Shown: positions 1-5,529, counted from the first letter of the stretch. The stretch is DNA of 6,030 nucleotides from Candidatus Falkowbacteria bacterium CG23_combo_of_CG06-09_8_20_14_all_49_15 (GCA_002771615.1 PCSD01000036.1:1-6030), one strand, 5' to 3'. Numbers and translations: made by a program. Notes: a model not told the origin generated them from the letters alone.

Positions 1-10
1 CTTAATCTTT

Positions 11-16
11 TATAAT
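11..16 (+). promoter_or_regulatory. Probable -10 box of the hisS promoter
   Basis: The hexamer TATAAT matches the sigma70-type -10 consensus exactly and lies in an A+T-rich stretch upstream of hisS. It would place the transcription start near 22-24, giving a leader of about 95 bases before the ATG at 119. The matching -35 box would lie before the start of the window, so the promoter cannot be confirmed here. Confidence 0.45.
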
Positions 17-129
17 TTTTCATAGAAATCTAACTTAGCATTATTGGCGCTTCGCGCCAAATATGTTGCGTTAGATTCTGGAATCAAACTAAGAACAAGA
101 AGATTTTCATTAATTTCTATGTCAAAAAT
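15..129 (+). promoter_or_regulatory. Structured hisS leader that can pair with the start codon
   Basis: Three nested inverted repeats are visible. The outermost pairs CATAGAAAT (21-29) with ATTTCTATG (113-121), a perfect 9-bp match whose right arm contains the hisS ATG; with a 2-base bulge it extends to 15-20 against 124-129. Inside it, AATCTAAC (27-34) matches GTTAGATT (70-77) perfectly, and TTGGCGC (44-50) matches GCGCCAA (54-60) around a TTC loop. Bases 27-29 are shared by the outer and middle stems, so the two compete at that point. If transcription starts near 22, the first bases of the mRNA could occlude the start codon. Control of hisS translation is my inference. No T-box consensus is present. 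Confidence 0.35.
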
Positions 130-1477
130 AAAACCGGAGAAAAAAAATCCTGATCGGCCGTCAAGCAAGAAAATCGAGCCTTTTACGCGTTTGCGCGGTA
201 TGAAAGACATACTTTTTGAAGAATATCGCTATTGGGACATCGTTTTGGAAAAAGCGCTGGATTTAGCCAAAGCCTATGGTTTCCGCAAGATTGAAACGCC
301 CATTTTGGAAAATCAGGCGCTCTATGAACGTTCCACGGGTCAGGCCACGGATATTGTTTCCAAGGAAATGTATAATTTTATTGATAAGAGCGGCGAAAAG
401 GTGGCTTTGCGTCCGGAGGCGACGCCCGGCTTAGTCCGTTCTTATATTGAGCATGGCATGTTCAATTTGCCTCAGCCTGTGCGCATGGCCTGGATCGGTC
501 CGCTATTCCGCCATGAAAAGCCCCAAACCGGACGTTTGCGCCAATTCTGGCAATTTGACCTGGAAATGTTCGGGGAAGCCGGGCCGGTGGCGGACGCGCA
601 GATTATTCAGATCGCTTACCATTTTTTTCGGGAATTGCAGATTGACGTCCAGGTGCAGATCAACAGTATCGGCTGCCCGGATTGCCGGGCGGCTTATCTG
701 GAAAAGCTGGCGGATTTTTATCGCGAGCGCGGCCGGCGGGCCAAGCTTTGCGAAGATTGCCGCCGCCGTTTCGGCAAGAATCTTCTCCGTTTGCTGGATT
801 GCAAGGAAACCCAATGCCAGGAGATTAGAGCTGAAGCGCCGCAGATCGTTGATTATCTGGATGAAGCCTGCCGCGAACATTTCATTAAAGTTTTGGAATA
901 TCTGGACGAAGTGGACATCCCCTATAATCTTAATCCCTTTTTAGTCCGCGGTTTGGATTATTATAACCGGACGATTTTTGAGATAGTGAGTGCGGACGTC
1001 CCCCAAGAAGGGGAAAAGCGGCAAGCGGCCCTGGGTGGCGGCGGCCGCTATGATTATTTGGTGGAAAAAATGGGCGGCCGGCCGACGCCGGCGGTTGGCT
1101 TCGGAGCCGGCATTGAACGGACAATCCTGAAAATCAAGGAAAAAAATATTCCCCTGAAAACCGACGCGGGAAAAATCGTTTTTATCGCCCAGCTGGGCGA
1201 ACAAGCGAAGCGCAAAGCCATGATCATGTTTGAAGAAATGCGCCGTGCCGGTTATAATGTCCGTCAGTTATTCGTTAAGGATAACTTGAAATCCCAACTT
1301 GAAGAAGCCGACCGTTTGGGCGCGCTGTTTACGGTAATCATGGGGCAAAAAGAGATCGTGGACGGTACCGCCTTGATCCGCGACATGGAATCGGGCGTTC
1401 AGGAAGTGGTGGACGCGAAAAAGATCGTTTGCGAGGTGGAAAAAAGGTTTGCGAATAACGGACAAGTGAATTGTTAA
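119..1477 (+). CDS. hisS: Histidyl-tRNA synthetase (HisRS)
   Basis: This class II synthetase charges tRNA-His with histidine in the cytoplasm. From the ATG at 119 it has 452 residues, slightly above the usual 420-430 because of a charged N-terminal tail (about residues 1-20). The RGMKDIL segment (26-32) opens the catalytic core. Motif 2 lies around 130-150 (FRHEKPQTGRLRQF), the HisRS-specific LVRGLDYY with the catalytic-type Arg277 at 275-282, the GGGGRYD loop at 306-312, and motif 3 (AVGFGAGIER) at 325-334. Cysteine pairs CPDC (186-189) and CEDC (211-214) plus DCK (227-229) lie in the insertion domain. The anticodon-binding domain spans about 350-445. The frame stays open back to a TTG at 44, but the extra 25 residues would be encoded by a hairpin and do not resemble HisRS, so I chose the ATG. 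No clear Shine-Dalgarno is visible. rpsU follows after 34 bases. Confidence 0.97.
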   Translation: MSKIKPEKKNPDRPSSKKIEPFTRLRGMKDILFEEYRYWDIVLEKALDLAKAYGFRKIETPILENQALYERSTGQATDIVSKEMYNFIDKSGEKVALRPEATPGLVRSYIEHGMFNLPQPVRMAWIGPLFRHEKPQTGRLRQFWQFDLEMFGEAGPVADAQIIQIAYHFFRELQIDVQVQINSIGCPDCRAAYLEKLADFYRERGRRAKLCEDCRRRFGKNLLRLLDCKETQCQEIRAEAPQIVDYLDEACREHFIKVLEYLDEVDIPYNLNPFLVRGLDYYNRTIFEIVSADVPQEGEKRQAALGGGGRYDYLVEKMGGRPTPAVGFGAGIERTILKIKEKNIPLKTDAGKIVFIAQLGEQAKRKAMIMFEEMRRAGYNVRQLFVKDNLKSQLEEADRLGALFTVIMGQKEIVDGTALIRDMESGVQEVVDAKKIVCEVEKRFANNGQVNC

Positions 1478-1509
1478 TTATTAAGCATAATCCCGCAATC
1501 TAGAAAGGC

Positions 1510-1515
1510 AGGTGG
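1510..1515 (+). promoter_or_regulatory. Possible ribosome binding site affecting the rpsU start
   Basis: AGGTGG differs from the Shine-Dalgarno core AGGAGG at one base and lies 5 bases before a GTG at 1521. It overlaps the alternative GTG at 1512, which would instead depend on the weaker GAAAGG at 1503-1508, 3 bases upstream of it. By spacing this favours the 1521 start for bS21. The longer reading remains possible. Confidence 0.35.
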
Positions 1516-1754
1516 CAGTTGTGGAATTCAAAAGAAAAAAAGGCGAAAGCTTTGAAAATTTTTTACGCCGCTTCAATCGGCGCTTGATTCAGAGCGGCAA
1601 ACTTTATGAAGCGCGGTCGCGGAAATTCCGGACGCGCGGTAAAAATAAAGCCAAACAGAAGGAATACGCTTTGGTTAGCTTGAAAATGAGATCGAAAAAA
1701 GAATATTTGCGCAAAATCGGCAAACTGAAAGAAGAGCCGACCAGGCGCTGGTAA
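1512..1754 (+). CDS. rpsU: Small ribosomal subunit protein bS21
   Basis: bS21 is a small basic protein of the 30S platform near the 3' end of 16S rRNA and is linked to translation initiation. The 80-residue product has the family signature near its N-terminus (KRKKGESFENFLRRFNRRL, about residues 7-25), then SGKLYEARSRKF and a very basic C-terminal half rich in Lys and Arg. It is a little longer than the 71 residues of E. coli bS21, with an extended C-terminus (KEYLRKIGKLKEEPTRRW). Two in-frame GTG starts exist, at 1512 and 1521, and the shorter product begins MEFKRKK; I keep the longer one while noting that the better-spaced ribosome site favours 1521. The gene lies between hisS and yqeY, with only 4 bases before yqeY. 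An rpsU-yqeY pairing is known from other bacteria, including Bacillus subtilis. Confidence 0.93.
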   Translation: MAVVEFKRKKGESFENFLRRFNRRLIQSGKLYEARSRKFRTRGKNKAKQKEYALVSLKMRSKKEYLRKIGKLKEEPTRRW

Positions 1755-1758
1755 CAAT

Positions 1759-2226
1759 ATGAGCAAAATTATCGCGGCCATCAACAGCGATTATGATTCA
1801 GCGTTGCGCGACCGGGACGACCGGCGTTTGGGCGCTTTACGGCTTCTCCGCGCGGCCCTGAAAAATAAGGAAATCGCCCTGCGCACTAATGGCGCGTCCG
1901 AACTTGGCGAGGCCGAAGTTTTGGCCGTGCTGAAAAGCGAAATCAAAAAGACCAAGGAAGCGGCCGAATTATTCCGGCAGGGCGGACGGCTTGATTTGGT
2001 GGAGAATGAGGAATATCAGCTTAGGATTTGGGAAAAATATCTGCCCGCCGGCCTGGCCGTTGAAGAAATTGAGCAGGCTGTGAAAGAGATCCTGGCCGCT
2101 TTCGGTCCGGCCCAGCCGGCTGATTTCGGTAAAATCATGGGTTTAGCCATGAAAAAATTGGCTCCGCGGGCGGACGGCGAAAGTGTCCAGGCCGTGGTTA
2201 AGAAATTTTTAAACCCGTCCGTTTAA
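1759..2226 (+). CDS. yqeY: GatB/YqeY domain protein
   Basis: This 155-residue protein is a stand-alone relative of the C-terminal tail domain of GatB, the tRNA-binding subunit of the Asp-tRNA(Asn)/Glu-tRNA(Gln) amidotransferase. The biochemical role of free YqeY is not settled; tRNA binding is suggested by the homology. Family marks are an N-terminal helical region with RLGALRLLRAALKNKEI (23-39), the FRQGGRLDLVENEEYQL segment (72-88), KYLP (93-96) and the C-terminal DFGKIMGLAMKKL..RADG (122-140). Its length is typical of full-length family members (about 150). The ATG lies 4 bases after the rpsU stop, so the genes are probably co-transcribed and perhaps translationally coupled; no separate Shine-Dalgarno is obvious. 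A strong hairpin follows 31 bases after the stop. Confidence 0.92.
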   Translation: MSKIIAAINSDYDSALRDRDDRRLGALRLLRAALKNKEIALRTNGASELGEAEVLAVLKSEIKKTKEAAELFRQGGRLDLVENEEYQLRIWEKYLPAGLAVEEIEQAVKEILAAFGPAQPADFGKIMGLAMKKLAPRADGESVQAVVKKFLNPSV

Positions 2227-2257
2227 AAATTTCAATACCCGTGTTTGCGATTTTTTT

Positions 2258-2308
2258 CAAGAAAGCATTTTCCCTCCGTGAAAATGCTTTCTTGGCCTAT
2301 GCCTTTTT
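2258..2308 (+). terminator. Probable terminator closing the hisS-rpsU-yqeY cluster
   Basis: CAAGAAAGCATTTTC (2258-2272) and its exact reverse complement (2280-2294) form a 15-bp stem with a 7-base loop. The T-run does not follow directly: a small GGC/GCC hairpin (2294-2303) intervenes and is followed by TTTTT (2304-2308). Seven Ts also precede the left arm (2251-2257), so on the - strand the hairpin is directly followed by seven As rather than Ts, and + strand termination is the better reading. A processing or mRNA-stability hairpin is the alternative. Confidence 0.55.
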
Positions 2309-2312
2309 ATAT

Positions 2313-2354
2313 CGGATGATAATTTAATTCTCACATCCGCCCGGAGCGCGGCGG
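2313..2354 (+). promoter_or_regulatory. Two overlapping short stems before the second operon
   Basis: CGGATG (2313-2318) pairs with CATCCG (2334-2339), and CCGCC (2337-2341) pairs with GGCGG (2350-2354). They share bases 2337-2339, so only one full stem can form at a time. The second takes up the G-rich bases just before the ATG at 2361, the only Shine-Dalgarno-like stretch there. A GATAAT (2318-2323) could be a -10 box, but the best -35 match, TTGGCC at 2292-2297, is 20 bases away, which is too far. A promoter is expected here but not convincingly seen. Confidence 0.2.
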
Positions 2355-2360
2355 GAAAAT

Positions 2361-3890
2361 ATGCCTATCATCCTGGCCATTTTTTATCTGTTATATTTCT
2401 GGCTCGCCCGGCGCCGTCTGGACTGGGCCTTGGGCTTGATTATTTTTGCTTTGCCTTTCTATGAGATCCGGTTCAGCTTCTTGGGCGTGCCTTGGACCAT
2501 TCTCTCCGGCTTGATCTGGACCGCGATCCTCGCTTGGAGCACGAATCTGGCCGAACGGAAATGGGCGGGGAAGATCAGCGCCTGTCCGCTTGCGCTCACT
2601 TGGCAATTCTGGCGCCGGATAATTTTCGGCCGGGAGATTATCCTGTTTTTGGGGTTCGGCGCCACGGCCCTGCTGGCGGCCGGCATCCAACCGGCCGCGC
2701 TCGGGGCGGGCAAAGCTTATTTTTTGGAACCGCTCATATTTTTTTTCTTGCTCAATTGGTCCGAGCGTTTTTCCCCGGGCGCGTCCGAGCAAAACGGTCC
2801 AGGACGCCGGATATTTTTTTGGGCGCTTGTTTTTTCCGCTCTGGCTGTTTCCGGCCTTGCCGTCGCGCAAAAACTTTTTAACGCCGCTTGGGTGCCGGAA
2901 TTCTGGCCGCGGGTTACGGGGCCTTATCCCTATCCCAACGCGATCGGTTTGTATTTGGGGCCGTTGGTGTTAATTTTATTTGGGCGGCTTCCGGCCCTTT
3001 TGCCATTCCGAACCCGAGTCGCAACGCGGGCGAGAAATCCCTTGGACATTGCCGGGATCAAGGGATTCCTCGCTGACGCCCAAAATAACGCAAAGTGGAT
3101 TATTGTTGCCATCACAATAGTGTTATCATTAATGGCGATATTTTTCGCGCGCTCCGAAGGAGCGATAATCGGCATGCTCGCAGGTTTGTTGGTTATCGGG
3201 CTGTTGACCAGTAAAAAGTGGCGATGGATAACTTTGGCCGCGGTCGCGCTTGTCGGCTTCGGCCTGTTGTCTTACGGGCCGGCCCGAAATTATGCGCTGG
3301 AAAAAATAACTTTGCGCGATCTGTCCGGCGAGATCCGCAAACAGCAATGGCGCGAAACCTGGGAGATGCTGACAGCTTCGCCCGCTAATTTCGCCCTGGG
3401 CGCGGGCTTAGGCGGCTATCAGTCCGCGGTCGCGCCTTTTCATCAGGCCGGTATTTTTTTCAATAAAGACCAGGATCCGGATTTCCGCCGCAAGATTGTG
3501 ATTTTTGACGACCGCTACAAAGCCGAGCATTGGCAGCCGGTGGAAGTCTATCTTTATCCGCATAATATTTTTTTAAACTTCTGGACTGAATTAGGATTGG
3601 CGGGACTGTTATTATTTATCTGGATAATGGTGAAGAGTATCAAGGTTTTAATAGCCGATATCCGTTATCCGATGTCCGATAAGATCTCAACTTTTAAATT
3701 ACAAATTACAAATTTGGCCTCCGGCCAAGATAAATATCTTAAACTTGGTTTATTGGGGGCGCTGGTGGTTATTATTGTCCATGGCTTGGTTGATGTGCCA
3801 TATTTCAAAAATGATTTATCCCTGCTGTTTTGGCTGATCATATTTCTTATCGGCTCGGCGCAAGCGCGCGCGGCCGGCAAATCAAAATGA
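2361..3890 (+). CDS. O-antigen ligase/polymerase-like membrane protein (WaaL/Wzy type)
   Basis: This 509-residue protein is predicted to join or extend surface glycans using lipid-linked sugar donors at the outer face of the membrane. I count about 12-13 hydrophobic segments (for example near 2-16, 21-37, 43-60, 92-110, 150-170, 192-209, 245-262, 267-283, 287-304, 404-426, 461-476, 484-500). A large soluble loop lies at about 305-403, as in the O-antigen ligase family. Family-like marks are PYPYPNAIGLYL (188-199), the RSEG motif (264-267), SPANFALGAGLGGYQ (340-354) and YPHNIFLNFWTELGLAGL (399-416). His401 is in the place of the conserved loop histidine, and HGLVDVPYFKN (474-484) follows. Two repeat tracts encode loops at 224-238 and 431-452. 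Ligase and polymerase cannot be told apart here, and no other glycan gene lies in the window. The ATG at 2361 has only a weak G-rich site. Its TGA overlaps the next gene's ATG. Confidence 0.85.
   Translation: MPIILAIFYLLYFWLARRRLDWALGLIIFALPFYEIRFSFLGVPWTILSGLIWTAILAWSTNLAERKWAGKISACPLALTWQFWRRIIFGREIILFLGFGATALLAAGIQPAALGAGKAYFLEPLIFFFLLNWSERFSPGASEQNGPGRRIFFWALVFSALAVSGLAVAQKLFNAAWVPEFWPRVTGPYPYPNAIGLYLGPLVLILFGRLPALLPFRTRVATRARNPLDIAGIKGFLADAQNNAKWIIVAITIVLSLMAIFFARSEGAIIGMLAGLLVIGLLTSKKWRWITLAAVALVGFGLLSYGPARNYALEKITLRDLSGEIRKQQWRETWEMLTASPANFALGAGLGGYQSAVAPFHQAGIFFNKDQDPDFRRKIVIFDDRYKAEHWQPVEVYLYPHNIFLNFWTELGLAGLLLFIWIMVKSIKVLIADIRYPMSDKISTFKLQITNLASGQDKYLKLGLLGALVVIIVHGLVDVPYFKNDLSLLFWLIIFLIGSAQARAAGKSK
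3030..3073 (+). repeat. Near-perfect palindrome inside the membrane-protein gene
   Basis: GCGAGAAATCCCTTG (3030-3044) and CAAGGGATTCCTCGC (3059-3073) pair at 14 of 15 positions around a 14-base loop. A smaller CCCG/CGGG stem (3013-3016 with 3027-3030) abuts it and shares base 3030. The palindrome encodes residues 224-238 in the loop between two membrane segments and keeps the frame. The look is that of a dispersed palindromic repeat captured by a gene; only one copy is visible, so that identity is inference. Confidence 0.6.
3651..3716 (+). repeat. Two tandem heptanucleotide arrays inside the membrane-protein gene
   Basis: From 3651 the heptamers ATAGCCG, ATATCCG, TTATCCG and ATGTCCG run end to end, followed by a partial ATA. 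At 3696 a second family begins: AAATTAC, AAATTAC, AAATTTG. Fourteen non-repeat bases (3682-3695) separate the two families. Together they encode residues 431-452 between two membrane segments. Because the unit is 7 bases, the translation is not itself repetitive. They resemble the short tandemly repeated heptamers (STRRs) known from cyanobacteria, in form only. Confidence 0.65.
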
Positions 3891-4174
3891 AAATCAGCGG
3901 TCGCGTGCGGATAATCAATTACCCCGGCGATTACGCGCGCATTCAAGATCAAGAGATTATCATTGTCCGCAATACCAATCCGGATATTGTTCTGTATGTA
4001 AACAAAATTTCCGCGATCGTGGCTGAAGTCGGCAGCCCGCTTGCGCATGCCGCGATCATCGCCCGCGAATACCGGAAGCCGCTGATTCTGGGCGCGGCCG
4101 GCGCGCGCCGAAAATTCAAAAATGGGCAGATCATCACGATTGACACAGCCAGGAAAACCATATGCAGCGCTTAA
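3887..4174 (+). CDS. Stand-alone PEP-utilising enzyme mobile (phosphohistidine) domain
   Basis: The 95-residue product is a complete swivelling domain of the kind that carries phosphate on a histidine in PEP synthase, pyruvate phosphate dikinase and PTS enzyme I. The phosphohistidine region reads VGSPLAHAAIIARE (48-61) with His54 as the expected acceptor; the residue before it is Ala, where Ser, Thr or Cys is common. GDYARIQDQEIIIVRNTNPD (14-33) and KNGQIITID (78-86) are the flanking family elements. The ATP-grasp nucleotide-binding and PEP-binding domains are absent, so it cannot be a full enzyme by itself and may pass phosphate with a partner encoded elsewhere. Its ATG overlaps the upstream TGA (ATGA), indicating coupled translation. 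The frame is open back to 3830, but those extra residues are read from the upstream gene and are unlike the family. It overlaps the next gene by 13 bases. Confidence 0.82.
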   Translation: MKISGRVRIINYPGDYARIQDQEIIIVRNTNPDIVLYVNKISAIVAEVGSPLAHAAIIAREYRKPLILGAAGARRKFKNGQIITIDTARKTICSA

Positions 4175-4593
4175 TAAAATATACCTATCTTTTGGACAAC
4201 AATCGTTTAGCCGCGGAAATTGAAAAGTGGTGGCGGCTTTATCAGCGGCTGATCGCGGATAAAAGCTGTTCTTGGGCGCAAGCCAATGAAGCGCGGGCGA
4301 TCTTGTATTTTCTCGGTTATATTTTTCCGGAAATCGTAGCTTGCGGTTCCTTGGCCAGGCGGGTGCCTTTGCTCAGGCCGAAAATATCGCTGGATGATTT
4401 TTTGTCCGCGGTGGACAGCCGAGAGCAAAAGATCCTGCGCCTTTATGAACATAATCAAAAATTCAAACAGCTTGAGCGATTTTATTTATTGGTCAAAGCC
4501 CTGAAAAATCGCGTGGCCGCGGACGGCTCTTATTTGGCGGAAGAAACTTTCAATAAATTTTACGCCCGGCGGAAGCCGAAAAATTATTTTTAA
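4162..4593 (+). CDS. Hypothetical basic helical protein
   Basis: I do not recognise this 143-residue protein. It is rich in charged and aromatic residues and looks mainly alpha-helical, with likely helices around 13-32 (NNRLAAEIEKWWRLYQRL), 37-54, 76-83 and a long one at 86-118. The C-terminus is strongly basic (ARRKPKNYF). No signal peptide or membrane segment is visible, so it is probably cytoplasmic. The start overlaps the last 13 bases of the phosphohistidine-domain gene, and the next gene begins 3 bases after the stop, so it is almost certainly read in the same transcript. A TTG at 4192 would shorten it and remove the overlap. The tight link to the mobile domain suggests a functional partner, but this is inference. 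The codon pattern resembles its neighbours and the frame is uninterrupted, so I take it as a real gene. Confidence 0.75.
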   Translation: MQRLIKYTYLLDNNRLAAEIEKWWRLYQRLIADKSCSWAQANEARAILYFLGYIFPEIVACGSLARRVPLLRPKISLDDFLSAVDSREQKILRLYEHNQKFKQLERFYLLVKALKNRVAADGSYLAEETFNKFYARRKPKNYF

Positions 4594-4596
4594 TTT

Positions 4597-5307
4597 ATGG
4601 ACATGATCCTCCAAAAATATCTGGCCCAAGCCGGGCTTTGCTCCCGCCGGCAGGCCGAGAAGCACATCCGGGACGGCCGCGTGGCCGTGAACGGCCGAAC
4701 CGCCGAGCTTGGCGACGGGGTGCGCGAGGGAAACAAGGTTTTTTTTGACGGCCGGCGGGTAATATTGTCAGAAAAAAAGATCTATATTATATTGAATAAG
4801 CCGAAGGGCTATACTTGCACGAACCGGAATTTTCCCGGGGAAAAGAATATTTTTTCCCTGCTCAAGCAACCCCAGAGGCTGTTCGCGGCCGGCCGGCTGG
4901 ACAAAGAGAGCCGGGGCTTGGTGCTTTTGACCAATGACGGCGATCTGACTGTCCGTTTGACCCATCCCCGCTTCGCCCATGAAAAAAAATATCTGGTCAA
5001 GCTCTATCCGGCGCGGGCGCCGCTCTGCCCCGAAGAACAAGTGATCGGCCGCTTGCGCGCCGGCCTTGATATCGGCGCCGGCGATGGCGTCGCCCGGATT
5101 AAAAGCGGCCGGCGCTTGGCGCCCGGTTATTTTGAGATCATGCTCGCTGAAGGCAAAAAGCGGCAGATCCGCCGGCTGTTCCAGAAGATCGGCTATCCGG
5201 TCAAGGATATCAGGCGGGTGGCGATCGGCGCGCTGGCTCTGGGCGGATTGCCGGAGGGGCAGTGGCGGAATCTGAGCGCGGCCGAGATCAGGTCGTTGGC
5301 CGTCTGA
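4597..5307 (+). CDS. RsuA/RluB-family rRNA pseudouridine synthase
   Basis: Enzymes of this family isomerise a specific uridine in 16S or 23S rRNA to pseudouridine. The 236-residue protein starts with an S4 RNA-binding domain (about 4-60: LQKYLAQAGLCSRRQAEKHI, then GRVAVNG). The catalytic domain begins with NKPKGYTCT (67-75) and holds the motif GRLDKESRGLVLLTNDG (99-115), in which Asp102 is the expected catalytic residue. KKYLV (130-134) and the EGKKRQIRRLF signature (185-195) follow, and the RVAIGALALGGLPEGQWRNL end (207-226) is typical. Length and order are normal. I cannot tell RsuA, RluB, RluE and RluF specificity apart, so no symbol is given. A second ATG at 4603 gives MILQKYLAQAG, closer to the usual family start. 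The gene lies 3 bases after the preceding stop and is the last clear gene of the cluster. Confidence 0.93.
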   Translation: MDMILQKYLAQAGLCSRRQAEKHIRDGRVAVNGRTAELGDGVREGNKVFFDGRRVILSEKKIYIILNKPKGYTCTNRNFPGEKNIFSLLKQPQRLFAAGRLDKESRGLVLLTNDGDLTVRLTHPRFAHEKKYLVKLYPARAPLCPEEQVIGRLRAGLDIGAGDGVARIKSGRRLAPGYFEIMLAEGKKRQIRRLFQKIGYPVKDIRRVAIGALALGGLPEGQWRNLSAAEIRSLAV

Positions 5308-5438
5308 TTGATGGCCACATTCAGGGATTTTTTTATCGCGGAATAAACAGGCCAAGCCATGGTCAGCAAGATTTTTTTGATTTCGCGCGGGTGGCTTGAG
5401 CAGCGTCCAGAACAAAACTTAGACATTAAAATATACCA
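5308..5438 (+). other. Gene-free stretch before the tRNA, with possible coding remnants
   Basis: No convincing gene is seen. In the frame of the pseudouridine synthase gene, its TGA is followed by TTG and then ATG at 5311, opening 11 codons (MATFRDFFIAE) that end in TAA. The same frame then stays open from before an ATG at 5359 until inside the tRNA. Two runs of seven Ts occur (in GGATTTTTTTATC and AGATTTTTTTGATT), but neither follows a good hairpin. CAAGCC (5353-5358) and GGCTTG (5393-5398) are a weak inverted repeat. TAAAAT (5427-5432) could be a -10 box for the tRNA, without a good -35 box at proper spacing. Confidence 0.4.
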
Positions 5439-5528
5439 GGAAGGGTGGCTGAGCGGTTGAAAGCGCACGACTCGAAATCGTGTAGGGGTGAAAGCTCCTC
5501 GTGGGTTCAAATCCCACCCCTTCCGCCA
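5439..5528 (+). tRNA. tRNA-Ser, anticodon CGA
   Basis: The full cloverleaf can be drawn. Acceptor arms are GGAAGGG (5439-5445) and CCCTTCC (5518-5524), with discriminator G at 5525 and an encoded CCA at 5526-5528. The D arm is GCT/AGC (5448-5450, 5462-5464). The anticodon stem is CACGA/TCGTG (5466-5470, 5478-5482) with loop CTCGAAA, so the anticodon is CGA (5473-5475), reading the serine codon UCG. The long variable arm (AGGGG 5484-5488 with CTCCT 5495-5499, one G-T pair) is the class II feature expected of serine. The T arm is GTGGG/CCCAC (5501-5505, 5513-5517) around TTCAAAT. All stems are intact, so it should be functional. Two hairpins follow. Confidence 0.98.
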
Positions 5529-5529
5529 A

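Noticed and set aside
44..118. N-terminal extension of HisRS from TTG at 44
   Set aside because: The extra 25 codons run through a strong hairpin, resemble no HisRS sequence, and the ATG at 119 gives a normal protein.
20..118. T-box riboswitch upstream of hisS
   Set aside because: The leader is too short and lacks the conserved T-box sequence; only simple stems are present.
447..944. 165-codon + strand frame inside hisS, and the opposite 503-880 frame
   Set aside because: Both lie wholly within hisS, whose protein matches its family throughout. Their translations are rich in Arg, Ser and Ala without any family resemblance.
2391..2881. Overlapping open frames on both strands within the membrane-protein gene
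   Set aside because: They are shadows: polar, proline- and arginine-rich translations opposite or out of frame with a coherent membrane protein.
3651..3716. CRISPR array
   Set aside because: The units are 7 bases with no spacers and lie within a coding sequence.
3830..3886. Earlier start for the phosphohistidine-domain gene
   Set aside because: The added residues are an out-of-frame reading of the membrane-protein gene and unlike the family; the ATGA overlap at 3887 is the natural start.
3888..5307. Recoding of TGA as glycine, as in Gracilibacteria/SR1
   Set aside because: Two well-supported genes end at TGA at the expected family length, so TGA is a stop here.
4768..5415. Long open frame of 215 codons on the - strand
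   Set aside because: It lies opposite the well-supported pseudouridine synthase gene, has low-complexity composition and no recognisable domain; it is a shadow caused by the G+C-rich codons.
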